NCBI GenBank assembly: GCA_023416965.1
Contig: JAEZGJ010000310.1
Coordinates: forward strand, 1-16,739
Origin: Pseudomonadota bacterium
GTDB lineage: Bacteria; Pseudomonadota; Alphaproteobacteria; Rhizobiales; Phreatobacteraceae
Direction: 5' to 3'
Length of the DNA: 16,739 bases
The notes under the pieces were generated by a model. That model searched no databases. It was not told the origin of the DNA and worked only from the letters and a program-made list of their open reading frames with translations. Positions 5,881 through 13,083 of this stretch are shown piece after piece. Position 1 is the stretch's first letter, and the number at the start of each line of letters is the position of its first letter. The translations under genes were made by a program, and so were the position numbers.

Positions 5881-7469
5881 TGCCCCTGCGCGTCCATGTC
5901 CTCGGTGCCGCCCACGTCGTGACCGGCTCCTGCTACCTCTTCGAGGCGGGCGGCCGGCGCATCCTCGTCGACTGCGGCATGTTCCAGGGCACCAAGACCC
6001 TGAAGGCGCTGAACTACGGCCCCTTCCCTTTCGAGGCGGAGCGGCTCGACGCCGTGCTCCTCACCCATGCCCATATCGACCATTCCGGCCTGATCCCGAA
6101 GCTCGTCAAGGCGGGCTATCGCGGGCCGATCTACGCGACGCGGCCGACCATCGACCTCTGCTCGATCATGCTGCCGGATTCCGGACATATCCAGGAGATG
6201 GAGGTCGAACAGCTGAACCGCCGGAACGCACGCAGCGGCGGCGAGCCGGTCGAGCCGATCTACACCGCCGAGGACGCGGTCGCGGCCATGGTGCAGTTCC
6301 GTCCCGTCGACTACGGGCACTGGCTGGACCTCGGCGCCGGCGGCCGCGCCCGCTGGTGGAACGCCGGCCACATGTTGGGCTCTGCCTCGATCGAGATGGA
6401 ATTCGCCGACGGCGACAGGCCGCTGCGCATCCTCATGTCGGGCGATCTTGGCCCCGACGCCAAGCTGTTCCATCCCGACCCCGACGGCCCGGTGGACCTC
6501 GACCTCGTCGTCTGCGAGGCCACCTATGGCGACCGCGACCGTCCCGACACCACCGTCGCCGACCGGCGCGCGGAGCTCGCGGAGGAGGTGCGCGCCGCCC
6601 ATGCCCGCGGCGGGCCGCTGCTCATCCCCTGTTTCGCCGTGGAGCGCACCCAGGAGATTCTCGCCGACCTCCTCGACCTGATGGACCGGGGGGATGTGCC
6701 ACGGGCGCCGATCTTCCTCGATTCGCCACTGGCGATCCGCGCCACCGACATCTTCCGCCGGCACGCCGCAATGCTCGAGGCCGGCGGCGCGCTCGCGCGC
6801 ATCGACAGCTCCCCGGACGTGCGCTTCACCGAGAGCGTCGACCAGAGCAAGGCCCTCGCCCGTCTCAGGGGCTTCCACATCGTCATTGCCGCCAGCGGCA
6901 TGGCGGAGGCCGGGCGCATCCGCCACCACCTGAAGAACCACCTCTGGCGTTCCTCCACCACACTTCTCTTCGTCGGCTACCAGGCGGAAGGCACGCTCGG
7001 TCGCATCCTCCTCGACGGCGCCCCCTCCGTGACCATCCACGGCGATGCCGTCAGGGTGAAGGCCGCCATCCGCATCATCGAGAGCTATTCCGGCCATGCC
7101 GACCGGGGCGAGGTTCTCGCCTGGCTGAAGGAGCGCGGACCGATCCGCGGCGCAGTCGCCCTTGTCCATGCGGAGGAGCGGGCACTGCAGGCCTTCACGC
7201 CCGTGATCGGCGCCGAGGTCGTGCCGCCGGAAAAGGTCCTCGCCCCGCGCCTCGAGGACATCATCGAACTGGATCGCGGCACCGCCCGCCTCGTCCTGCC
7301 CGCCCATCCCCGCCGCCTGCCGCCCGAGAAAGTGTCCGGCCCCGACTGGCACAATGATTCCGCCTCCTTCCTGCTCGACCTCAAGGATGCGCTGGACCGG
7401 GCCGCAGACGACCGCGCCCGCGGCGTCATCCTGCGGCGGCTGAAGAAGGCGCTTGCCGAGGTGACCTGA
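5880..7469 (+). CDS. MBL-fold metallohydrolase with beta-CASP / RNA-specificity domain (529 aa)
   Basis: Metallo-beta-lactamase superfamily protein of the beta-CASP type (CPSF73/Ysh1 and RNase J relatives), expected to bind two Zn2+ and cleave RNA or another phosphodiester. Metal ligands are visible: H63-A-H65-I-D67-H68, H164 (G-H-M-L-G-S), D189 (S-G-D-L-G) and H406 (S-Y-S-G-H-A-D). The beta-CASP motifs include E213 (C-E-A-T-Y-G), the segment I-A-A-S-G-M-A-E-A-G-R with H349/H350, and GYQAEGTLGR (366-375). Many bacterial members are about 450-470 aa; here about 60 extra residues follow, with a charged helical tail (DLKDALDRAADDRARGVILRRLKKAL). The ATG overlaps the LOG gene stop (TGATG) with GGGAGAAGG upstream. 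The true substrate is not known for this bacterial group. Confidence 0.88.
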   Translation: MPLRVHVLGAAHVVTGSCYLFEAGGRRILVDCGMFQGTKTLKALNYGPFPFEAERLDAVLLTHAHIDHSGLIPKLVKAGYRGPIYATRPTIDLCSIMLPDSGHIQEMEVEQLNRRNARSGGEPVEPIYTAEDAVAAMVQFRPVDYGHWLDLGAGGRARWWNAGHMLGSASIEMEFADGDRPLRILMSGDLGPDAKLFHPDPDGPVDLDLVVCEATYGDRDRPDTTVADRRAELAEEVRAAHARGGPLLIPCFAVERTQEILADLLDLMDRGDVPRAPIFLDSPLAIRATDIFRRHAAMLEAGGALARIDSSPDVRFTESVDQSKALARLRGFHIVIAASGMAEAGRIRHHLKNHLWRSSTTLLFVGYQAEGTLGRILLDGAPSVTIHGDAVRVKAAIRIIESYSGHADRGEVLAWLKERGPIRGAVALVHAEERALQAFTPVIGAEVVPPEKVLAPRLEDIIELDRGTARLVLPAHPRRLPPEKVSGPDWHNDSASFLLDLKDALDRAADDRARGVILRRLKKALAEVT

Positions 7470-7572
7470 CCGGCCGGGGCCGGCGGGTCCCTGTCATGCC
7501 CGCTGTCCCCTTCCGCAATCCCTGGAAACAATCCTAGTCTGCGCACCCCTGGAGACTGCCCCCGGACCGCCC
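7470..7572. terminator. Possible weak terminator hairpin in the 103-bp gap
   Basis: CCGGCC (7470-7475) and GGCCGG (7478-7483) form a GC hairpin with a two-base centre directly after the MBL stop codon. There is no T-tract, so this is at best a weak or Rho-assisted stop. The rest of the gap carries no clear promoter hexamers, although the CoA-transferase gene begins at 7573. Confidence 0.25.
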
Positions 7573-8766
7573 ATGCCCAGACCGCGCCCCTCGACCGCGC
7601 TCGACCACATCCGCGTCCTCGACCTGACGCGTGTGCGCGCCGGCCCCACCTGCTGCCGGGTTCTGGCCGATTTCGGCGCGGACGTGATCAAGGTGGAGGC
7701 ACCGCCCGGCGTCGATCCCAACGAGAACATGTCGGGCGACCGCCACGGCTTCGACATGCAGAACCTGCATCGCAACAAGCGCTCGCTGACCCTCAACCTG
7801 AAGACGGAGGAGGGTCGCGCCGTCTTCATGAAGCTGGTGGAGACGGCCGACGTGGTGGTCGAGAACTATCGTCCGGACGTGAAGGACCGGCTCGGCATCG
7901 GCTACGAGGCGCTGAAGGCGGTGAACCCGCGCATCATCCTCGCGTCCGTCTCCGGCTTCGGCCAGACGGGCCCCTACCGCACCCGCGCCGGCTTCGACCA
8001 GATCGCCCAGGGGATGGGCGGGCTCATGGCGATCACCGGTCATGCCGGGCAGGGACCGATGCGCGCGGGCATCGCCGTCGCCGATTCCGCCGCAGGCGTC
8101 TATGCCGCGACCGGCATCCTCGTCGCCCTCGCCGAGCGCGAGAAATCCGGCGAGGGCCAGTGGGTGCAGACCTCGCTCCTGCAGGCGATGATCGCCATGT
8201 GCGACTTCCAGGCCGCCGTCTACACGGTCGACGGCAAGGTGCCGCCGCAGAACGGCAACGACCATCCCCATTCGACCCCGATGGGCGTGCTGCCTACCGC
8301 CGACGGGTACATCAATGTGGGCGTCGGGGGCGAGGGCCAGTGGAAGAGCTTCTGCAGGGCGGTCGGCCGCGACGACCTTGTCTGTCATCCCGACTACGCC
8401 AATGCCAAGCAGCGCTTCCGCAACCGCCCGGCGCTGATGGGCCTGCTCGGCGACCTCTTCCGCACCGCACCGACGGCCCACTGGCTGGAGAGGCTGGAGA
8501 GCGAGGGCGTTCCCGCCGGGCCCATCTACACAATGGACGAGGTCTTCGCCGATCCGCAGGTCGACCATCTCGGCATGGCCGTACCGGTCCGCCACCACGC
8601 CCGCGGCGACATCCGCCTCATCGCCCAGCCGCTGGTCATGTCCCGCACGCCCCCGGCCATCGAGACGCCGGTGGCGGAACCCGGCGAACACAGCGCGGAG
8701 GTGCTGGCGGAGGCCGGCTTCTCCGCCCACGAGATCGAGCGCCTGCGCGCCGCCCGCATCGTCTGA
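7573..8766 (+). CDS. CaiB/BaiF (class III) CoA-transferase family protein (397 aa)
   Basis: Class III CoA-transferases move CoA between carboxylic acids through a covalent aspartyl-CoA intermediate and form interlocked dimers. The N-terminal domain carries HIRVLDLTRVRAGPTCCRVLADFGADVIKVE (about 12-42), where the family motif reads L-[AST]-x-x-x-A-G-P. The catalytic Asp is D171 in G-I-A-V-A-D-S-A-A-G. GFGQTGPYRTRAGFDQIAQGMGGLM (128-152) is the conserved CoA-binding stretch. The length is normal. It begins a three-gene same-strand group with a crotonase-fold protein (24 nt downstream) and an SDR, so it probably activates the acid that those proteins handle. The ATG at 7573 is used; the Shine-Dalgarno is poor (CTGGAGACTG about 12-20 nt upstream). 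Donor and acceptor acids cannot be predicted. Confidence 0.92.
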   Translation: MPRPRPSTALDHIRVLDLTRVRAGPTCCRVLADFGADVIKVEAPPGVDPNENMSGDRHGFDMQNLHRNKRSLTLNLKTEEGRAVFMKLVETADVVVENYRPDVKDRLGIGYEALKAVNPRIILASVSGFGQTGPYRTRAGFDQIAQGMGGLMAITGHAGQGPMRAGIAVADSAAGVYAATGILVALAEREKSGEGQWVQTSLLQAMIAMCDFQAAVYTVDGKVPPQNGNDHPHSTPMGVLPTADGYINVGVGGEGQWKSFCRAVGRDDLVCHPDYANAKQRFRNRPALMGLLGDLFRTAPTAHWLERLESEGVPAGPIYTMDEVFADPQVDHLGMAVPVRHHARGDIRLIAQPLVMSRTPPAIETPVAEPGEHSAEVLAEAGFSAHEIERLRAARIV

Positions 8767-8790
8767 TTTTCTGACAAGGATTTTTCCGCC

Positions 8791-9594
8791 GTGACCGAAC
8801 CCGCCCCGCACACGCCCTCCGTCCGCTATGCCGTCGCCAGCGGCGTCGCCACCCTCACCATCGACCAGCCCGCCAAGATGAACGCCATGACCTTCGACAT
8901 GTGGTCGAGCGTCCCGGGGCTGGTGAGAAAGGCCGAGGAGGATCGTTCGGTCCGCGTCATCGTCGTCACGGGAGCGGGCGACAAGGCGTTCTGCGCCGGC
9001 GCCGACATTTCCCAGTTCGGCGCCAAGCGCACCGGCGAGGAGGCCGTGCGCGCCTATGACGAGGCGGTGGCGAACGGCATGGCCGCCATCCACGACGCCG
9101 CCAAGCCCACGATCGCCGTCATCCGCGGCATCTGCTTCGGCGGCGGCTGCGCCCTGGCGCTGACCTGCGACCTGCGTTTCGCGACCGCCGATTCCCGCTT
9201 CCGCGTGCCCGCGGCGCGGCTCGGCCTCGGCTACGGCTTCTCCAGCGTCAAGATGATGGTGAAGAAGCTGGGCGTGGCCGCCGTGGCAGACATTCTCATC
9301 TCCGCCCGCATCCTCGATTCCGCCGATGCGGAACGCGCCCGCGTCATCCATCGCGCCTGGAGCCGCGAGGCGTTCGACGAGCAGGTCCAGGCCTATCTCG
9401 ACACGGTCGCCGCCAATGCTCCGCTGACGCTCGCCGCCATCAAGCGCGCGCTGGTCGAGCTCTCCCGCCCCGAGGCCGAGCAGGACGCCGAGGCGGTCGA
9501 TGCCCTCGTCGCCCGCTGCTTCGCCTCCGCCGACTACAAGGAGGGCCAGAAGGCCTTCCTCGAGAAGCGCCTGCCCGACTTCAAGGGCGAGTAG
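8791..9594 (+). CDS. Crotonase-fold (enoyl-CoA hydratase/isomerase) family protein without classical catalytic Glu residues (267 aa)
   Basis: Enoyl-CoA hydratase/isomerase superfamily protein with the CoA-binding and oxyanion-hole motifs AFCAGADIS (66-74) and GICFGGGCALALTCDLRFA (113-131). Crotonase uses two glutamates (rat Glu144 and Glu164); aligned by eye they fall at A121 (G-G-G-C-A) and A141 (V-P-A-A-R-L-G), the same 20 residues apart. It is therefore unlikely to be a standard enoyl-CoA hydratase. The superfamily also contains isomerases, decarboxylases, dehalogenases, thioesterases and C-C hydrolases that use other residues. The R-V-P-A-A-R-L-G-L-G-Y sequence, from memory, marks a widespread uncharacterised subgroup. 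The start is GTG at 8791, with AAGGA about 12 nt upstream. It lies 24 nt after the CoA-transferase and 11 nt before the SDR, so it is in the same operon. Confidence 0.85.
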   Translation: MTEPAPHTPSVRYAVASGVATLTIDQPAKMNAMTFDMWSSVPGLVRKAEEDRSVRVIVVTGAGDKAFCAGADISQFGAKRTGEEAVRAYDEAVANGMAAIHDAAKPTIAVIRGICFGGGCALALTCDLRFATADSRFRVPAARLGLGYGFSSVKMMVKKLGVAAVADILISARILDSADAERARVIHRAWSREAFDEQVQAYLDTVAANAPLTLAAIKRALVELSRPEAEQDAEAVDALVARCFASADYKEGQKAFLEKRLPDFKGE

Positions 9595-9605
9595 GAGCCA
9601 AGGCC

Positions 9606-10379
9606 ATGGACCTCGGTCTCGCAGGCAAGAAAGTCGTGGTCACCGGCGCCTCGAAAGGCATCGGCCGGGCCTGCGCCGAGGTCTTCGCCGCCGAGGGCGC
9701 CCATGTCGTCATGGTGGCGCGCGATGCGACGCGGCTCGCGGCGGCCGCGGCCGAGATCCAGGCCCGCCACCAGGGGCCCGTCGAGACCGCGATGGCCGAT
9801 CTCTCCCGCGCCGCCGACCGCGAGACGCTCTGGGCAAACCACCCGGATGCCGACATCCTCGTCAACAATGCCGGCGCCATTCCCGCCGGAGGCCTCCTCG
9901 ACCTCTCCATGGAGACCTGGGAGGAGGCCTGGTCGCTGAAGGTGTTGGGCTATATCCACCTGACCAAGCTTGCCCTCGCCAGCATGAAGGACCGTGGTGG
10001 CGGCGTCATCGTCAACATCATCGGCATGGCCGGGCGCCTGCCCCGCTACGACTATGTCTGCGGCGGGGCCGGGAACGCCGCGCTCATGGCCTTCACCGGT
10101 GCAGCAGGCGGCAAGTCGCAGGAATGGGGCGTGCGCATCTTCGGCATCAACCCTGCCGGCACCCGCACCGACCGCATCATAGCGCTGTCCAAACAGAGGG
10201 CAGTTGCTGCCTTCGGTAACGAAGATCGCTGGGAGGAGATGCTGACCGGCCTGCCGCTCGGCCGGCTCATCGATCCGGCCGAGATCGCCAATGCCGCGGC
10301 GTTTCTCGCCTCGCCCGCCTGCGGCTATGTCTCCGGCGCGACGCTCGACATCGACGGCGGACTCGCATTCCGGTCCTGA
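9606..10379 (+). CDS. Atypical SDR-family protein lacking the Asn-Ser-Tyr-Lys tetrad (257 aa)
   Basis: SDR fold with a good dinucleotide-binding loop, TGASKGIG (13-20), an NNAG motif (87-90) and the C-terminal signature GATLDIDGG. Placed against FabG (Ser138, Tyr151, Lys155) without gaps from the conserved Gly, the catalytic positions read G140, G153 and N157, and the tetrad Asn is K112. All four residues are replaced, yet the surrounding sequence (IVNIIGMAG, GNAALMAFT) is well preserved. Frameshift or decay is unlikely because the frame, length and C-terminus are intact. It may bind NAD(P)(H) and act structurally, use other residues, or catalyse something else. GGAG lies 8 nt before the ATG. 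It is the last gene of the CoA-transferase operon, 11 nt after the crotonase-fold gene. Confidence 0.85.
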   Translation: MDLGLAGKKVVVTGASKGIGRACAEVFAAEGAHVVMVARDATRLAAAAAEIQARHQGPVETAMADLSRAADRETLWANHPDADILVNNAGAIPAGGLLDLSMETWEEAWSLKVLGYIHLTKLALASMKDRGGGVIVNIIGMAGRLPRYDYVCGGAGNAALMAFTGAAGGKSQEWGVRIFGINPAGTRTDRIIALSKQRAVAAFGNEDRWEEMLTGLPLGRLIDPAEIANAAAFLASPACGYVSGATLDIDGGLAFRS

Positions 10380-10381
10380 GC

Positions 10382-10396
10382 GCGGCACCCTGCCGC
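10382..10396 (+). terminator. Candidate hairpin terminator after the CoA-transferase operon
   Basis: A perfect stem GCGGCA / TGCCGC with a CCC loop starts 2 nt after the SDR stop codon. Only TT follows, so it is not a strong intrinsic terminator, but its position marks a likely operon boundary before the leader of the next gene. Confidence 0.4.
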
Positions 10397-10485
10397 TTGG
10401 CTCATGTCTTGCTTATGATACAAGCCTCTCGGGAGGCAGTCCCCGTTCGCAGGCCGGGCGGGGAATGGAAGGATACCCTTTGAGC
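10397..10485 (+). promoter_or_regulatory. Promoter/leader region of the peptide operon with operator-like palindrome and hairpin
   Basis: TATGAT at 10414-10419 is a good -10 box; no convincing -35 lies 16-18 nt upstream, which would suit an activated promoter. It sits inside CTTG-N9-CAAG (10408-10424), whose right half ATACAAG looks like a GntR-type half-site. Just downstream GCCTC-TCGG-GAGGC (10424-10437) can fold as a small hairpin at the expected 5' end of the RNA. GGAAGGA (10467-10473) is the Shine-Dalgarno for the next gene. Confidence 0.35.
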
Positions 10486-12276
10486 ATGTTCACGACCCGC
10501 CCGGAAATCGACGGCACGTTCGGCGTCGCCACCACCACCCACTGGCTCGCGACGGCGGTCGCCATGGGCATCCTGGAGCGCGGCGGCAACGCCTTCGACG
10601 CCGGCTGCGCGGCGGCCTTCACCCTGCAGATCGTCGAGCCGCACCTCAACGGTCCCGGCGGCGACGTGCCCGTCATCCTCTACGACGCGAGGAAGGACGC
10701 GGTGGAGGTCATCTGCGGCCAGGGCCCGGCTCCCGCCGGCGCCACCATCGAACATTACCGTTCGCTCGGTCTCGACCTCGTGCCCGGCACCGGCCTCCTC
10801 GCCACCTGCATCCCCGGCGCCTTCGACACCTGGATGCTGATGCTGCGCGATTACGGCACCATGCGCCCCCGCGATGTGCTGGAGGCCGCGATCTTTTATG
10901 CCCGCCACGGCTACCCGCTGGTCGAGCGCATCCCGGCCACAATCCGCACCGTGGAAAACCTCTTCCGCGAGCACTGGCCCACCTCCGCCGCCGTCTATCT
11001 GCCGGGCGGCGAGGTCCCGAAGCCGGGCGACCTCTTCACCAACGTCAAGCTCGCCGAGACCTATGAGCGGGTCCTGAAGGAATGCGAGGGCGGCACCCGC
11101 GAGGACGAGATCGCCCGCGCGCGCTTCGTCTGGAGCCAGGGCTTCGTCGCCGAGGCCATCGACCGCTACTGCCGCACCGAGGAGGTCTTCGACGTCACGG
11201 GACAGCGCAACAGGGGCGTCCTCACCGGCGCGGACATGGCGGGCTGGAAGGCTTCCGTCGAGGCGCCCATCCACTACGATTACGGCCGCTACCGGGTCTT
11301 CAAGCCCTCGACCTGGAGCCAGGGCCTCGCCTGCCTGCAGCAGCTCGCGCTGGTGAAGGGCATGGGCCTCGACGACATGCCAGTCACCGGTCCCGACTTC
11401 GTCCACGTCATCACGGAGGCCGCCAAGCTCGCCTTCGCCGACCGCGAGGCCTTCTACGGCGATCCCGCCTTCGTCGACGTGCCGATCGAGACCCTGCTCT
11501 CAGACGCCTACAATGCCGAGCGCCGCAAGCTCATTGGCGAGAGCGCCTCCCTCGACCTCAGGCCCGGCACCATCGAAGGCGCCGGCGGCAAGGTCGATGC
11601 CCGCGTGTCGTCCGGCAAGCGGGTCGCCGTGGGCGCCACGGGCGCCGGCGAGCCGACGGTCGGCGACATCGAGACCGAGGCGAACGGCGTCACCCGCGGC
11701 GACACCGTCCATTTCGACATCATCGACCGCTGGGGCAACATGGTCTCCTCGACCCCCTCGGGCGGCTGGCTGCAATCGTCGCCGATCATCCCCGAGCTCG
11801 GCTTCTGTCTCGGCTCGCGGGCGCAGATGTTCTGGCTCGACGAGACCCATCCGGCGGCGCTGCAGCCGGGCAAGCGGCCGCGCTCCACCCTGACCCCTAC
11901 CCTCGCCTGGCGCGACGGCGCGCCCTATCTCGCCTGGGGTTCGCCGGGCGGCGACCAGCAGGACCAGTGGATCCCGCAGATGTTCCTGCGCCATGTCCAC
12001 GCCGGCATGAACCTGCAGGAGGCCATCGACGCCCCCGCCTGGCACACCGAGCACTTCCCCGGCTCGTTCTGGCCGCGCACGTCGCGTCCCGGCGTCATCG
12101 TGGTGGAAAGCCGCTTCCCGCAGGCGACCATCGACGAGCTGCGCCGCCGCGGCCACGAGGTCGAGATCGGCGGCGCCTGGTCGGAGGGCCGCCTCACCGC
12201 CGCGCGCAAGGAGGGCCACCGTCTGAAGGCCGCCGCCAATCCGCGCGGCATGCAGGCCTATGCGGCGGGACGATGA
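10486..12276 (+). CDS. Gamma-glutamyltransferase-like Ntn hydrolase (596 aa)
   Basis: Member of the gamma-glutamyltranspeptidase family: Ntn hydrolases made as one chain and self-cleaved in front of a Thr, which then becomes the nucleophile. The large-subunit half includes LERGGNAFDAGCAAAFTLQIVEPHLNGPGGD (30-60). The predicted processing Thr is T407 in G-D-T-V-H-F, and the oxyanion segment is W-G-S-P-G-G (484-489). By eye, E. coli Arg114, which binds the gamma-glutamyl carboxylate, is Gln79, and the N-N-E-M-D-D-F segment with Asp433 is G-S-R-A-Q-M-F. Cleavage of a different amide is therefore likely. There is no signal peptide, unlike E. coli Ggt, so it appears cytoplasmic like YwrD-type members. 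Start: ATG 10486 is given, but TTG 10480 is better spaced to GGAAGGA, and ATG 10465 is also in frame. A DUF1028 gene and peptide-type ABC genes follow. Confidence 0.85.
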   Translation: MFTTRPEIDGTFGVATTTHWLATAVAMGILERGGNAFDAGCAAAFTLQIVEPHLNGPGGDVPVILYDARKDAVEVICGQGPAPAGATIEHYRSLGLDLVPGTGLLATCIPGAFDTWMLMLRDYGTMRPRDVLEAAIFYARHGYPLVERIPATIRTVENLFREHWPTSAAVYLPGGEVPKPGDLFTNVKLAETYERVLKECEGGTREDEIARARFVWSQGFVAEAIDRYCRTEEVFDVTGQRNRGVLTGADMAGWKASVEAPIHYDYGRYRVFKPSTWSQGLACLQQLALVKGMGLDDMPVTGPDFVHVITEAAKLAFADREAFYGDPAFVDVPIETLLSDAYNAERRKLIGESASLDLRPGTIEGAGGKVDARVSSGKRVAVGATGAGEPTVGDIETEANGVTRGDTVHFDIIDRWGNMVSSTPSGGWLQSSPIIPELGFCLGSRAQMFWLDETHPAALQPGKRPRSTLTPTLAWRDGAPYLAWGSPGGDQQDQWIPQMFLRHVHAGMNLQEAIDAPAWHTEHFPGSFWPRTSRPGVIVVESRFPQATIDELRRRGHEVEIGGAWSEGRLTAARKEGHRLKAAANPRGMQAYAAGR

Positions 12277-12300
12277 GGAGCGCGGCATGAGGGCACCGGC

Positions 12301-13020
12301 ATGACCTGGTCGATCATCGCGCGGGACGAGACCACCGGCGCCATTGGTATCGCTGTGGCGACGCGGTTCTTCGCCGTCGGCGCGCTGCTGCCCCACATCG
12401 ACCCGGCCGGCGGCGCGGTCGCGACCCAGGCGCTGATCAATCCCACCTACGGCCCCCGCGGCCTGCGCCTGCTTCGCGAAGGGATTCCCGCCGACGAGGT
12501 GGTGCGCTGTCTCACGGCCTCGGATGCCGGCGAGGCCCAGCGCCAGCTCCACGTGATGGACGGCACAGGGCGCTTCGCCGCCCACACGGGCGAGGGCTGC
12601 GTCGACTGGTGCGGCCACGCCATCCATGACGGCTTCTCTGTTGCCGGCAACATGCTCGCCGGTCCCGAGGTCATCGCCGAAACCGCACGAGCCTTCCGCG
12701 ACAATGCCGCCCTGCCCTTCGCCCGCCGGCTGATTGCGGCCCTGAAGGCCGGCGAGGCCGCCGGCGGCGACAAGCGCGGCAAGCAGTCGGCGGCGCTCCT
12801 CATACACGAGGGGCAGGAATACCCGGCGCTCTCGCTGCGCGTCGACGACCATGCCGATCCGCTCGCGGAACTGACGCGACTGGAAAAGGTGTCGCGCGAG
12901 CGCTTCGTCCATTTCGCCCGCTTCTTCGCCACCAAGGACGATCCGAGCGGAACCCATGACCGCGACCTCATCAACGCCTCCATCGAAGCCGCCCTCGCCC
13001 GCGAGGCGGGCAACGGCTGA
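12301..13020 (+). CDS. DUF1028 family protein, Ntn-hydrolase-like (239 aa)
   Basis: The N-terminus MTWSIIARDETTGAIGIAVATRFFAVGALLPH and the segments ATQALINPTYGPRGL (41-55), GNMLAGPEVI (116-125) and GGDKRGKQSAAL (155-166) match the DUF1028 family as I know it. Family members adopt an Ntn-hydrolase-like fold; no reaction is firmly established. Thr2 would become the N-terminal residue after Met removal and could be a nucleophile, which is inference. It follows the gamma-glutamyltransferase-like gene by 24 nt, with a GAGGG motif about 7 nt upstream of the ATG, and precedes the binding-protein gene by 63 nt. There is no signal peptide, so a cytoplasmic partner in processing imported peptides or amides is the simplest reading. 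The charged C-terminal tail (about 195-239) is of ordinary length. Confidence 0.85.
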   Translation: MTWSIIARDETTGAIGIAVATRFFAVGALLPHIDPAGGAVATQALINPTYGPRGLRLLREGIPADEVVRCLTASDAGEAQRQLHVMDGTGRFAAHTGEGCVDWCGHAIHDGFSVAGNMLAGPEVIAETARAFRDNAALPFARRLIAALKAGEAAGGDKRGKQSAALLIHEGQEYPALSLRVDDHADPLAELTRLEKVSRERFVHFARFFATKDDPSGTHDRDLINASIEAALAREAGNG

Positions 13021-13083
13021 CCACGCCCCTTCACCATCCGCAGAAGAGCGCGCCACGCGCCGAACCGACAGAGGACAGGACCC

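Noticed and set aside
7496..7537. A 13-codon open frame (ATG to TAG) in the gap before the CoA-transferase gene.
   Set aside because: No ribosome-binding site, no run of regulatory codons and no attenuator structure; short frames like this occur by chance.
10291..10485. Upstream extension of the gamma-glutamyltransferase-like frame back to 10291.
   Set aside because: It would overlap the end of the SDR gene and cross the hairpin and leader; the added residues are not a signal peptide and the family homology begins near 10486.
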